Positions 42,463 to 50,779 of a stretch of DNA of 64,000 nucleotides are shown one piece after another. The notes under the pieces were generated by a model, which ran no database searches, had not been told where the DNA came from, and saw only the letters and a program-made list of their open reading frames with translations. Origin of the DNA: Clostridia bacterium (GTDB lineage: Bacteria; Bacillota; Clostridia; Oscillospirales; CAG-272); contig JAFUNJ010000012.1 in NCBI GenBank assembly GCA_017482355.1, forward strand, positions 124,001-188,000. The letters run 5' to 3'. The stretch's first letter is position 1. Each line of letters starts with the position of its first letter. A program made the translations under genes and the position numbers.

Positions 42463-45108
42463 ATGACAAACGAACTTCCGAAGAATTATAACCCTGCGGA
42501 ATTTGAAGACCGTCTTTACAAATTTTGGGAAGAAAACGGCTACTTCCGTCCCTCGGGTGATAAGAGCGCACCGACGTTCTCGATGGTTATTCCCCCTCCG
42601 AACGTAACGGGTCAGCTTCACATGGGTCACGCACTTGATGAGACCCTTCAGGACATTCTTGTCCGCTATAAGAGAATGCAGGGCTTCGATACCCTTTGGG
42701 TGCCCGGAACCGACCACGCGGGAATCGCAACGCAGATAAAGGTCGAGGAGCGCCTCCGCGTTGACGAAAATCTTACCAGATACGACCTCGGACGCGAAAA
42801 GTTCCTTGAGCGCGTTTGGGGCTGGAAGGATATGTACGAAAACCGTATAACGAGTCAGCTCCGCAAGCTCGGCGCGTCCTGCGACTGGTCGCATCAGCGC
42901 TTTACTATGGACGAGGGATGCTCGAAGAGCGTCCGCGAGGTATTCGTAAACCTATATGAAAAGGGACTTATCTACCGTGGCTACCGTATTATAAACTGGT
43001 GCCCCCGTTGCCTTACCGCCCTCTCCGACGCAGAGGTCGAATATAAGGATCAGCCCGGCTTCTTCTGGCACATCAAGTACCCGATAATCGGTGAAGACGG
43101 CTACGTTGAGGTTGCCACCACACGTCCTGAGACGATGTTCGGCGATACCGCAATTGCCGTAAACCCCGAGGACGAGAACACCAAGCATCTTATCGGCAAA
43201 AAGGTTCTTCTTCCTATCGTAAACCGCGAGATTCCCGTTATCGCAGACGATTACGTTGAGATCGGATTCGGCACGGGCTGCGTTAAGATCACGCCCGCAC
43301 ACGACCCCAATGACTTCCTTGTAGGTCAGCGTCACAACCTCGAGCAAATCAAGGTCATGAACGACGACGCAACTATGAATGCCTACGCAGGCAAATACGA
43401 GGGAATGGATCGCTACGCTTGCCGCAAGGCGCTTGTAGCTGATCTCGAAGCAGAGGGCTACCTCGTCAAGACCGTGCCGCACGACCACAACGTCGGCGTT
43501 TGCTACCGTTGCGGAACGACCGTTGAGCCGATGACGAGCGATCAGTGGTTCGTTAAGATGAAGCCGCTTGCCGAGCCGGCTATCGAGGCAGTTGAGAACG
43601 GAAGCATCAATTTCGTTCCCGAGCGTTTCTCCAAAAACTATTTCAACTGGATGAACAACATCCTTGACTGGTGTATTTCCCGTCAGCTCTGGTGGGGACA
43701 CCGTATTCCTGCGTTCTACTGTGATGAATGCGGCGAGATGACAGTATCTAAGACCGATATTGAAACCTGCCCGAAGTGCGGAGCAAAGGTTCGCCAGGAC
43801 GAGGACGTTCTTGACACATGGTTCTCCTCTGCACTCTGGCCCTTCTCTACCCTCGGCTGGCCTGAAACGACTGAGGATCTCAAGAGATACTACCCGACAG
43901 ATGTACTCGTCACCGGCTACGACATAATCACGTTCTGGGTATCGAGAATGATATTCTCCGGCCTTGAGCACATGAATGAAAAGCCCTTCTCTACCGTATT
44001 CATTCACGGTCTCGTCCGTGACGCGCAGGGCAGAAAGATGTCGAAGTCTCTCGGAAACGGTATAGATCCCCTTGAAATCATCGAAAAATACGGCGCTGAT
44101 GCACTCAGATTCGCGCTTGCGACGGGTAACTCCCCCGGAAACGATATGCGCTTCTCCGACGAGAAGATCGAGAGTGCTAGAAACTTCGCAAACAAGCTTT
44201 GGAACGCTTCGCGTTTCGTTCGTATGAACCTCACGATCGACAAGATCGAGCTTCCCGACGAAAGCAAGCTTTCACTTGAAGATAAGTGGATACTCAACGA
44301 GTACAACGCGCTTGTAAACAACGTAGTTTACAACCTCGACAAGTTCGAGATCGGCGTTGCTCTCGGTGCTATCTACTCCTTCACATGGGACATCTTCTGT
44401 GACTGGTACATTGAGATCGCAAAGTCGCGCCTTAACGAAAAGGACACCGAAGCAAACCTCACCTGCCAGAACGTGATCGCTTACGTTCTCTACGGCACCC
44501 TCAAGCTTCTCCATCCCTTTATGCCCTTCATCACCGAGGAGATCTTCGCGTCGCTTCCTCACGAGTGCGACAGCATTATGATCTCGGCATATCCGAAGTA
44601 TGACGAAGCACTTTCCTTCCCGACCGACGCCGAGAAGATGAACAAGATCATCGACGCGATCAAGGCGATCAGAGCACGCCGCAGTGAAATGAACGTTCCG
44701 CCATCCAAGAAGGCGACCGTATATATCGCAACGAAATATAACGACATTTTCGGAGCAAACAGCGAGCCGTTCTTTATCCGTCTTGCATCTGCTTCCTCTG
44801 TCGTTGTTGCGGAAACGTTCAACGAAAATGACATTAGCGCAGACAACGCAGTTCAGATCGTAACCGACTCCGCGTCTATCTTCCTTCCCCTTTCCGATAT
44901 TATCGACTTCGAAAAGGAAAGAGCGCGTCTTGAAGGTGAAAAGACCAAGGTTGAAGGTGAAATCGAAAGAATCGAAAAGAAGCTGTCGAACGAGGGCTTC
45001 GTTTCGAAGGCGCCCGCGGCAGTCGTTGAAGGCGAAAAGGCAAAGATGGCTAAATACCGCGAGACTCTTGACGGTATAATCTCTGCTCTTAACGCTCTTC
45101 CGAGGTAA
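42463..45108 (+). CDS. valS: Valyl-tRNA synthetase
   Basis: 881 residues, class I. It charges tRNA-Val and edits mischarged threonine. The HIGH-type motif is [14 protein letters not shown] (about 40-53). The CP1 editing domain carries [37 protein letters not shown] precedes a zinc-like CDEC...CPKC pair. The KMSKS motif is in [11 protein letters not shown] at about 523. The C-terminal coiled coil (about 830-880) begins [20 protein letters not shown] and is typical of ValRS. AAGGAG stands 8 bases before the ATG at 42463; an upstream ATG lies in the T-box terminator and is rejected. Controlled by the T-box in front. Confidence 0.98.
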   Translation: MTNELPKNYNPAEFEDRLYKFWEENGYFRPSGDKSAPTFSMVIPPPNVTGQLHMGHALDETLQDILVRYKRMQGFDTLWVPGTDHAGIATQIKVEERLRVDENLTRYDLGREKFLERVWGWKDMYENRITSQLRKLGASCDWSHQRFTMDEGCSKSVREVFVNLYEKGLIYRGYRIINWCPRCLTALSDAEVEYKDQPGFFWHIKYPIIGEDGYVEVATTRPETMFGDTAIAVNPEDENTKHLIGKKVLLPIVNREIPVIADDYVEIGFGTGCVKITPAHDPNDFLVGQRHNLEQIKVMNDDATMNAYAGKYEGMDRYACRKALVADLEAEGYLVKTVPHDHNVGVCYRCGTTVEPMTSDQWFVKMKPLAEPAIEAVENGSINFVPERFSKNYFNWMNNILDWCISRQLWWGHRIPAFYCDECGEMTVSKTDIETCPKCGAKVRQDEDVLDTWFSSALWPFSTLGWPETTEDLKRYYPTDVLVTGYDIITFWVSRMIFSGLEHMNEKPFSTVFIHGLVRDAQGRKMSKSLGNGIDPLEIIEKYGADALRFALATGNSPGNDMRFSDEKIESARNFANKLWNASRFVRMNLTIDKIELPDESKLSLEDKWILNEYNALVNNVVYNLDKFEIGVALGAIYSFTWDIFCDWYIEIAKSRLNEKDTEANLTCQNVIAYVLYGTLKLLHPFMPFITEEIFASLPHECDSIMISAYPKYDEALSFPTDAEKMNKIIDAIKAIRARRSEMNVPPSKKATVYIATKYNDIFGANSEPFFIRLASASSVVVAETFNENDISADNAVQIVTDSASIFLPLSDIIDFEKERARLEGEKTKVEGEIERIEKKLSNEGFVSKAPAAVVEGEKAKMAKYRETLDGIISALNALPR

Positions 45109-45111
45109 AAG

Positions 45112-45660
45112 ATGAAGCGCTTTGAGATAAACAACTACCTCTGGTCCGATAACGGATACGAGCCGAAGGCATGGGCAGAGCTTCATCTGACTGATGAAAA
45201 GCTCTACATTAAGCTTACCGCCTGCGAAAAGGAGCCCTGCGCGCGCTTTGCGTACGGTCCCGACGCTCACGTTTATTGGGACAGCTGTCTTGAATGCTTC
45301 CTTTCATTTAACGGAAGCCCCTACTATATCAACCTTGAGACAAACTCGATAGGCGGATACTATTCCGCCTACCGTACCGGCATGGATAACTGTCAGATCG
45401 TCGACGTTTTTGCCGAAAACGGCAAGCCCAGGCCAACCGTACTCGACGATATGTGGTACGTTGAGGTAACGCTCGATATGGCTAAGGTAAAGGCGCTTTT
45501 CGGTATCGAGAAGATCGAGAGCTTGCGCGGAAACTTCTATAAGTGCGGCGACGAAACTCCGCTTCCCCACTTCGGTATGTGGAGCGTTATCGAATCAAGC
45601 GAGCCGGCATTCCATAAGCCCGAATTTTTCGGTGATATTGATATTGCGGAGATTAGCTGA
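45112..45660 (+). CDS. Carbohydrate-binding family 9-like protein
   Basis: 182 residues, no signal peptide, starting 3 bases after the valS stop. The pattern WDSCLECFLSFNGSPYYINLETNSIGG, then DMWYVEVTLDMAKVKALFG and the closing LPHFGMWSVIESSEPAFHKPEFFG, matches the CBM9-like domain found as stand-alone proteins in Firmicutes and Bacteroidetes. Those domains bind sugars, but the cytoplasmic location and coupling to valS leave the role open. Function inferred from the fold only. Confidence 0.75.
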   Translation: MKRFEINNYLWSDNGYEPKAWAELHLTDEKLYIKLTACEKEPCARFAYGPDAHVYWDSCLECFLSFNGSPYYINLETNSIGGYYSAYRTGMDNCQIVDVFAENGKPRPTVLDDMWYVEVTLDMAKVKALFGIEKIESLRGNFYKCGDETPLPHFGMWSVIESSEPAFHKPEFFGDIDIAEIS

Positions 45661-45661
45661 G

Positions 45662-45865
45662 ATGGAACAGACAAAGCTTGACAGAATCAATGAGCTCGCC
45701 AAAAAGGCAAAGACCGAGGAGCTTACACCCGAGGAAAAGGCCGAGCAGAAAAAGCTCCGTGAGGAGTATATTCTCGAATTTCGCGCAGGTCTGCGCGGTA
45801 TTCTCGATAATACCTATATTCAGTATCCCGACGGAACTACGGTCAAGGTCGAGAAAAAGAAATAA
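45662..45865 (+). CDS. DUF896 (UPF0291, YnzC-like) protein
   Basis: 67 residues. The two-helix core LDRINELAKKAKTEELTPEEKAEQKKLREEYI is the DUF896 signature, followed by the conserved FRAGLRGILDNT. Bacillus YnzC/YneA-operon relatives are small cytoplasmic proteins of uncertain role. The ATG directly follows the stop of the CBM9-like gene, and GGAG in the end of that gene serves as ribosome site. An earlier in-frame start is rejected. Last gene of the valS operon. Confidence 0.92.
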   Translation: MEQTKLDRINELAKKAKTEELTPEEKAEQKKLREEYILEFRAGLRGILDNTYIQYPDGTTVKVEKKK

Positions 45866-45916
45866 GGTAAATTTTTCGAGTTTAAAGTAATATATCCCTT
45901 AAGAAATAAAAAACAC

Positions 45917-45950
45917 AAAAGCGAGCCGTGAAAAACGGCTCGCTTTTTTT
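45917..45950. terminator. Bidirectional terminator (valS operon / SHOCT gene)
   Basis: AAAAGCGAGCCGT / ACGGCTCGCTTTTTTT with a GAAAA loop. Confidence 0.9.
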
Positions 45951-45987
45951 GCATTCAGATATTTCGGTCTACTGAAAGCAAAAAGTA

Positions 45988-46524
45988 TCAAACACCCAAC
46001 AATTGCTTTTTCTTTGCCTCAAATTCTTCTTGAGTAATGATTCCTTGCTCAAGAAGATTCTTGAACTTAAGTATTTCATCTGCGGCAGAATTTGTTGAAT
46101 CTGAAACTTCAACGACATCGTTATCCTTGTAGTTTTCAAATGCCTTTTTTATTACTGCACCGACAGAATTGGCAAAATCATTAGTTTTTCCAAAGCTGAA
46201 CATACCGCTACAAAACAGAATTCTGTTTGTATCTTTCATAGCATTGAGATTTTGTGCACTACCAAAATCTATACCCACAACTCTATTTTTGGAATTCATA
46301 CCCGTCAAAAATACCACTTGAGCAAACTGAGAATTCATATTTGCTTTAACAATATCTATCCCAATATATTCCTTAAAATACCAAGTCATGGTTTTGTTTC
46401 CATTAAGGTATCCAACAACCTTATTATCGTAAACTTCAAGTGTATCGTGCCACAAGTTACCTGCAAGCGTTGTTTTCTTTCTCTGTCCAGCGGGAACGAT
46501 GATTCTTTCAATTAAATTATCCAT
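45988..46524 (-). CDS. SHOCT-domain protein with N-terminal PH-like domain
   Basis: 178 residues from the ATG at 46524 (GGAGG 5 bases upstream); the longer frame runs into a terminator. Residues about 10-120 are beta-rich, with VYDNKVVGYLNGNKTMTWYFKEYIGIDIV and VVFLTGMNSKNRVVGIDFG, consistent with a PH-like fold. The last 30 residues form a SHOCT domain: EILKFKNLLEQGIITQEEFEAKKKQLLG. SHOCT domains are short C-terminal modules of unknown role, thought to mediate oligomerisation. The gene sits directly behind the structured RNA and its terminator, which may control it. No signal peptide. Confidence 0.85.
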   Translation of the reverse strand: MDNLIERIIVPAGQRKKTTLAGNLWHDTLEVYDNKVVGYLNGNKTMTWYFKEYIGIDIVKANMNSQFAQVVFLTGMNSKNRVVGIDFGSAQNLNAMKDTNRILFCSGMFSFGKTNDFANSVGAVIKKAFENYKDNDVVEVSDSTNSAADEILKFKNLLEQGIITQEEFEAKKKQLLGV

Positions 46525-46540
46525 GATTTCCTCCAAAAAC

Positions 46541-46570
46541 AAAAAAGTGCGCCAACCGAGGTCAGCGCAC
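46541..46570 (-). terminator. Intrinsic terminator of the structured RNA
   Basis: GTGCGCTGACC / GGTTGGCGCAC on the minus strand followed by TTTTTTGTTTTT, ending about 15 bases before the SHOCT ATG. Its placement makes expression of the SHOCT gene depend on read-through. Confidence 0.88.
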
Positions 46571-46754
46571 CGAAAAACGCAAACTCCGATTGTCGCGAAA
46601 CAAACTTCAACAGAAAAGGGGTTACCTTGTACTATTTCAAAGGGGAGCTTGCGCTTTTACCAAATTCCACCTTTGAAATAGTATGTCAAAAAAAGGTATA
46701 ATTATCCCATAAAGATAAAAATCCCCTTGTTTCTGTTTATTTAGTTTGTTTCGC
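46541..46754 (-). ncRNA. Structured RNA with nested long hairpin, 6S-like or 5' regulatory leader
   Basis: Transcript predicted from the promoter at 46761-46789 to the terminator at 46541-46570, about 214 bases. Its 5' end GCGAAACAAACT (46743-46754) pairs perfectly with 46595-46606. A second stem pairs 46723-46737 with 46609-46621 with a two-base bulge. A third pairs TACTATTTCAAAGG (46670-46683) with 46630-46643, 14 perfect bp. The tip contains AGC-GCAA-GCT, a GNRA tetraloop stem. Between stems 2 and 3 the 5' side has 39 bases and the 3' side 8, i.e. a large one-sided bubble. A single long rod closed at its ends with an internal bubble is the 6S RNA plan. The SHOCT gene immediately behind also allows an attenuator or riboswitch. 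Class unknown. Confidence 0.6.
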
Positions 46755-46760
46755 AATTTC

Positions 46761-46789
46761 ATTATATCACTCATAAAGACAAATTGCAA
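46761..46789 (-). promoter_or_regulatory. Promoter of the structured RNA
   Basis: TTGCAA and TATAAT on the minus strand with a 17-base spacer; the predicted start falls at the first base of the closing stem of the RNA. Confidence 0.75.
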
Positions 46790-46790
46790 T

Positions 46791-46827
46791 AAAAAACTGC
46801 GAAAAATTAAGTTTTCGCAGTTTTTTT
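46791..46827. terminator. Bidirectional terminator behind the GDPD gene
   Basis: AACTGCGAAAA / TTTTCGCAGTT with an ATTAAG-type loop and T-runs on both sides. It closes the minus-strand operon running from 52311. Confidence 0.85.
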
Positions 46828-46881
46828 GTTGATTATTATGAAGTCGTCTATCGTTTTTATGAAATAATTGGCGCGTTGTTT

Positions 46882-46904
46882 TACCTTCTCCAGCGGGAGA
46901 AGGT
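46882..46904. repeat. Second copy of the palindromic repeat core
   Basis: The hairpin ACCTTCTCC-AGCG-GGAGAAGGT plus one flanking base is identical to 36695-36717. It starts 5 bases after the GDPD stop codon and in the same orientation relative to transcription. Confidence 0.8.
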
Positions 46905-46908
46905 ATTC

Positions 46909-47688
46909 TTACGGCTCGAATTCTTCAAAAATAAACGTCTTGTAGCGCTTTTTTGAATTGTTCAGATCGCTCGCGCTTTTGATCGTCCAGCAGACCATGT
47001 GTGCGCCGAGAAGCGAGCAGAGGCGAAGCGAAAGATTCTTATAGTTATGTTCATAGGCGATAAAATGCGGACGGGACAAAAAGTTGAGAAGCAGATAACG
47101 AAGAAGCTTACTGATCAGTCCTTTTTTATCGTCTCGCTTACCGAACGCTGTCGAAAGCTGACCGCGAATTACCTTAGGGCGGTGCTTTTTAAACCAGCGA
47201 AGGTGCAAGGGATTAAATGACTCAACACAGTAGATGCCGTCGTAATTATCGAGAAGCTCGGCGGCTTTTTCGCAGACCTCAACGTTCGCGTTTTCGCCTT
47301 TAATTTCGGCAACAAGCGGAACCTTTCCTCCGATAATGTCAAGCACCTCTTTCAAGGTCGGAACACCTATCAAACGAAGCTCCCTTGCAGTAAGCTCGGA
47401 CACCTTTTTATCGACGCCGAACACTCTTTTCAAGGTGTAGTCGTGGTTAATAACGGCGACCTTGTCGCTCGAGAGCTGAATATCAAGCTCTATTCCGTAT
47501 CCGAGCTCGACAGCTTTTTCAAACGCTTTACGCGTGTTTTCCTTTATGTCACCGCCGTGAAGCCCGCGGTGAGCGATAAGCTTACCGTCAAACTCCGCCA
47601 CCTTGCGTCCGTTTGCGGGGCAGATTGCAAAGAAATACAAGAATACGAGTGCGCCGATAACGGCGAGTATTATATATAGTACCATCAT
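46909..47688 (-). CDS. Membrane-anchored glycerophosphodiester phosphodiesterase
   Basis: 259 residues. GDPD enzymes hydrolyse glycerophosphodiesters to glycerol 3-phosphate and an alcohol. One N-terminal helix (about 3-24) precedes the catalytic domain. Visible motifs are KLIAHRGLHGGDIKENTRKAF (catalytic His with the adjacent Arg), YGIELDIQLSSDKVAVINHDYTLKR (metal-binding Glu and Asp, second His), VAEIKGE and the C-terminal MVCWTIKSASDL. The chosen ATG overlaps the MFS stop region by no more than a few bases; a TTG two codons earlier is possible. Last gene of the DUF1934 operon, just before the palindromic repeat. Confidence 0.92.
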   Translation of the reverse strand: MMVLYIILAVIGALVFLYFFAICPANGRKVAEFDGKLIAHRGLHGGDIKENTRKAFEKAVELGYGIELDIQLSSDKVAVINHDYTLKRVFGVDKKVSELTARELRLIGVPTLKEVLDIIGGKVPLVAEIKGENANVEVCEKAAELLDNYDGIYCVESFNPLHLRWFKKHRPKVIRGQLSTAFGKRDDKKGLISKLLRYLLLNFLSRPHFIAYEHNYKNLSLRLCSLLGAHMVCWTIKSASDLNNSKKRYKTFIFEEFEP

Positions 47689-47690
47689 GA

Positions 47691-49247
47691 TCAATCATCC
47701 ACGCTAAGGTTTTCAAGAATAGATTTTTTTGCTTCGAATTTGCTGTCACCGTGCTTAACGAATAGCATCGTGACTATCGCAAGACCCGAGAATACAGCGG
47801 CATACGGGAAGAGAGCCGTATCTGCTATACTGTCCATGAGGATTCCGGAGAATATCGGGGTAATGATCTGTGCAGCCATAGATGCAGTATAGTAGTAACC
47901 TGTGTATTTGCCAATATCACCGCCCGAGCACATTTCAACCGCCATCGGGAAGGAGTTAACGTTTATCGTAGCCCATCCTATACCGGCAAGCGCGAACATA
48001 ACATTCATCAGCATTGCTGGAGAGGAAGCGTTCATAAAGGATGCCGCAGTAAAAGCCGTCGTCAGCATTATTACGCCGCCAATGATCGTCTTCTTTCTTC
48101 CGATCTTTGAAGCAATCATACCCGCAGGCAGATATGCAACAATTGCAAATATCTGTGCAAGCATCATCGTCATGTTATAATCCTTATTCAGGACGTTCGT
48201 TGCATATACGGCGTATTTTGAGGTAACAGCATTGTATCCGAAATACCAAAATGCAACCGACAAAAGGATAAAGATTAGCGATGTCTTTTCTGATTTAGTC
48301 AGTTTTTTCTTTTCGGAATCAGCTTCTGCTTCTTCCTCGATTCCGTATTTTATACTGTCCGCGCGCATCTCTTCCGCCCATTTCTTTTCTTTGACCGTCA
48401 AAAGGAATATGATAAGAGACACGAGCATAACTCCGGCAATGACACCGTAGTATACGGTATAATTCATCAGCTGATTTTTAACTGCCGACGTAGCAAACAC
48501 CATACCGAGCACGAGAACGATTATACCGCCCGCTGTACCCATCAGGTTTATTATTGCATTTGCCTTGCTTCGCAGGGGCTTCACCGTTATATCCGGCATA
48601 AGCGCTACCGCAGGCGATCGGAATATCGACATTGAAACAAGAAGCGCAAACAGAAGCACTACGAACAGTATCAGCTCAGTAGAATTTTCCGACGTTTTTT
48701 CTGCAACGTACGCTTGTCTTGCGGGAGCTACGTAATTGGTGTAAAGCGGATTTATCTCCTCCTTGCCGTTTTCGTCAAGATAGGTGGATCTGACCGCCGT
48801 AAAGTCCTCTTTGCTTTCAAACACCTCGGAAAGCACGAATTCCTTACCGTCTGGCGTGCGCAGCTGCCTTTCGGACTGCGCATCATAGATCACACTGAGT
48901 GCCGCGGGATCGTCTATCTTCGAGACCTCAGATATATTTTTGAGCTGTGCGTTATCAACTACCGAAAGCCCCATAAGAATAACGGCAGCCAATATCGTAC
49001 CTACAAGAATAAACGGGGTTCTCTTTCCCCTTTTTCCGTTGTGCTTATCAGATATGGCGCCGAAAAGAGGCAAAAGAAATACTGCAAGCACGTTATCAAG
49101 AGCCATAATTGCGCCCGACCACGTCTGCGACATACCGAATTTATTTGTCAGTATTACGGGTATCGTTGCATCGTATGCCTGCCAAAATGCAGTTATCGCA
49201 AAAAACGCAAATCCGCACAGAAGCGTACGCTTGTAATTGAGCTTCAT
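47691..49247 (-). CDS. MFS transporter, sugar-transporter-like
   Basis: 518 residues, 12 predicted membrane helices, with a polar loop of about 95 residues after helix 3-4 (from about 95) and a second in the middle (KKWAEEMRADSIKYGIEEEAEAD). Signature elements are FWQAYDATIPVILTNKFGMS, LPLFGAISDKHNGKRGKRTPFILVG and the repeated SPAVALMPDITVKPLRSKANAIIN in the second bundle. The style is that of the SLC45/GPH-like sugar-cation symporters. Substrate unknown; the GDPD neighbour suggests nothing specific. Overlaps gtrA by 4 bases (ATGA). Confidence 0.87.
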   Translation of the reverse strand: MKLNYKRTLLCGFAFFAITAFWQAYDATIPVILTNKFGMSQTWSGAIMALDNVLAVFLLPLFGAISDKHNGKRGKRTPFILVGTILAAVILMGLSVVDNAQLKNISEVSKIDDPAALSVIYDAQSERQLRTPDGKEFVLSEVFESKEDFTAVRSTYLDENGKEEINPLYTNYVAPARQAYVAEKTSENSTELILFVVLLFALLVSMSIFRSPAVALMPDITVKPLRSKANAIINLMGTAGGIIVLVLGMVFATSAVKNQLMNYTVYYGVIAGVMLVSLIIFLLTVKEKKWAEEMRADSIKYGIEEEAEADSEKKKLTKSEKTSLIFILLSVAFWYFGYNAVTSKYAVYATNVLNKDYNMTMMLAQIFAIVAYLPAGMIASKIGRKKTIIGGVIMLTTAFTAASFMNASSPAMLMNVMFALAGIGWATINVNSFPMAVEMCSGGDIGKYTGYYYTASMAAQIITPIFSGILMDSIADTALFPYAAVFSGLAIVTMLFVKHGDSKFEAKKSILENLSVDD

Positions 49248-49657
49248 ACTTTATCCGCCTTTTCTTTTTTTGTAAATATCAGTTTACCAAAGAAATAGTT
49301 AGTTATAACAACTATGACCGACGCTGCAATTTTTGTTGCAACCTTATTGAAATCCATAACGTCGACAGCAAGTGTGAATATGCCTTCCTGCATGAAAAAC
49401 GACAAGAGACGGCTTCCGGCGAAAACGCAAAATTCGGCAGCAATCGCCTTTATACCTCTGCGCTTGCTTTCAAACACAAATATCTTATTTGTTGTATAAG
49501 CAAATATGACCGCTCCAAACCATGCAGCAGTATTGGCAACGTGATGGTTTGCGACCATATACAAAAGAAAGGATATTGTGAAATCGACAACCGTTGTCAG
49601 TGTGCCGAATATCATATATTTTATCTGTCTTTTATACTTCTTTATAATGCCTATCAT
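49244..49657 (-). CDS. GtrA-family membrane protein
   Basis: 137 residues with four membrane helices. The signature KYMIFGTLTTVVDFTISFLLY at the N-terminus, AYTTNKIFVFES in the middle and NYFFGKLIFT at the end identify the GtrA/DPMS family, which moves or positions polyprenyl-phosphate sugars for cell-surface glycosylation. No glycosyltransferase partner gene is adjacent. Overlaps rnmV by 4 bases upstream and the MFS gene by 4 bases downstream, so it is fully embedded in the operon. Confidence 0.93.
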   Translation of the reverse strand: MIGIIKKYKRQIKYMIFGTLTTVVDFTISFLLYMVANHHVANTAAWFGAVIFAYTTNKIFVFESKRRGIKAIAAEFCVFAGSRLLSFFMQEGIFTLAVDVMDFNKVATKIAASVIVVITNYFFGKLIFTKKEKADKV

Positions 49658-50244
49658 TTTTCTATCTCGTTTATTATTTCCTTGTAGCGGTCATAACCAA
49701 ACAGCAGGTTGATCGCTTCGATGAGCGCGTTTGTTGATATATTGTCCGGAAGCGAGCATTTTGCACAGAGCTTTTTTCTTTTTTCGACACTTCCCGAGTT
49801 TCCGAGAAGACCGTCGCAAAACAGGTCGGTTTTGGTCACTTTACGTGCGTTTTTTTGCGTTTTTTGTACCAAAAACGGCTCGAAAAGCTCACGCAAAATC
49901 GAGGTGTCCATTCCCTCGACGCCGAGAAGTCCTTCCTTTGACGCTTCGTCCTTACGCTTCTCCTTGCCCTTGATCTTCGGGATATAGAGATGCGTTAGCT
50001 GATGAGACGGGATCAGCGCGCGAAGATGGTTTCTGATCACAAGACCGCCGCCGTCACTGTCGGTAAGGACGATGAGTCCGTGCTCATTTGCGATTTTTTT
50101 CAGCATTTCGCGCTTTTTTTCGTCCTTGAAGATACCGAAGCCGTTAAGGCAGATTATCTCGCTTTCGATAATTGACGAAAGCTTAATTTTATCGTACTTT
50201 CCTTCGACGATCACCGGACTTACTAGCTTCAGCTTTTCTGACAC
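49654..50244 (-). CDS. rnmV: Ribonuclease M5
   Basis: 196 residues. RNase M5 matures 5S rRNA in Gram-positive bacteria. The Toprim domain shows VIVEGKYDKIKLSSI (catalytic Glu) and LIVLTDSDGGGLVIRNHLR (DxD), and the C-terminal DUF4093 part reads LPDNISTNALIEAINLLFGYDRYKEI. The start is GTG and the gene overlaps the upstream membrane-protein gene by about 56 bases in another frame. In many Firmicutes rnmV is next to ksgA or tatD; here it is not. Confidence 0.94.
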   Translation of the reverse strand: MSEKLKLVSPVIVEGKYDKIKLSSIIESEIICLNGFGIFKDEKKREMLKKIANEHGLIVLTDSDGGGLVIRNHLRALIPSHQLTHLYIPKIKGKEKRKDEASKEGLLGVEGMDTSILRELFEPFLVQKTQKNARKVTKTDLFCDGLLGNSGSVEKRKKLCAKCSLPDNISTNALIEAINLLFGYDRYKEIINEIEK

Positions 50245-50764
50245 GTTCCTCTTCCGCCTTCTTGAGTTTTATGACTATATAGACCGTCGCACCGATCGAC
50301 GCTCCCGTTATTAATAGCGATACGATGAGCGGAACAAAGTGCGGAGCGCCGCTTCCGACGCCTGTTGCGGAAATAAACGATACGACCGGCAGTATGAACA
50401 CCGATATGAGCATATCGAAAAATCCGTCATCCAGCACGTTTGTCGTGCCGTTTATTATTACTATTCCGTAGCTGAGCGACGCCAATCCGAAAAGGATCGA
50501 AAAGGCAAGCGTTACGAAGGTCTTATTATACATTGCCGCGAGAACGATAGTAGCAGCTACAACTGTCAATGTCATCCATCCGAGCACGACACCCGGTTGT
50601 CTGCTGTATGCGATGTCCGTCGTACTCAGTGACTGATACATCACCGACAGTATCATAATGGAAAGCGCCGGCGCAATCATAACAGCAGTTATCAGCTTAT
50701 CCTTCAGTGCGCGGTCAAAGCGTTCTATGCGCTTGCTTTCCTTATCTCTTTGTTTCTTATTCAT
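50189..50764 (-). CDS. Four-helix membrane protein, unknown function
   Basis: 191 residues. A very basic N-terminus (MNKKQRDKESKRIERF) is followed by four hydrophobic segments (about 24-44, 58-80, 84-104, 115-170) and a basic tail ending SGDRRRKVR. No family recognised. AAGGAGG stands about 10 bases before the ATG, and the intervening bases GGGCGTAGCCC can fold into a small hairpin that would partly hide the ribosome site. The 3' end overlaps rnmV by 56 bases. Function unknown. Confidence 0.75.
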   Translation of the reverse strand: MNKKQRDKESKRIERFDRALKDKLITAVMIAPALSIMILSVMYQSLSTTDIAYSRQPGVVLGWMTLTVVAATIVLAAMYNKTFVTLAFSILFGLASLSYGIVIINGTTNVLDDGFFDMLISVFILPVVSFISATGVGSGAPHFVPLIVSLLITGASIGATVYIVIKLKKAEEERVRKAEASKSGDRRRKVR

Positions 50765-50779
50765 AGGGCTACGCCCTCC

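Noticed and set aside
44272-45270. Minus-strand frame of 332 codons in the valS 3' half.
   Set aside because: Shadow of valS and of the CBM9-like gene; no ribosome site.
46673-46702. Plus-strand promoter-like TTGAAA-18-TATAAT inside the structured RNA region.
   Set aside because: No plus-strand gene follows; it arises from the AT-rich stem and bubble sequence. Kept only as a possible antisense start.
46595-46754. Interpretation of the nested inverted repeats as a MITE.
   Set aside because: The transcription start at the first base of the stem and the terminator behind it fit an RNA gene better; no target-site duplication was seen. A MITE origin cannot be fully excluded.
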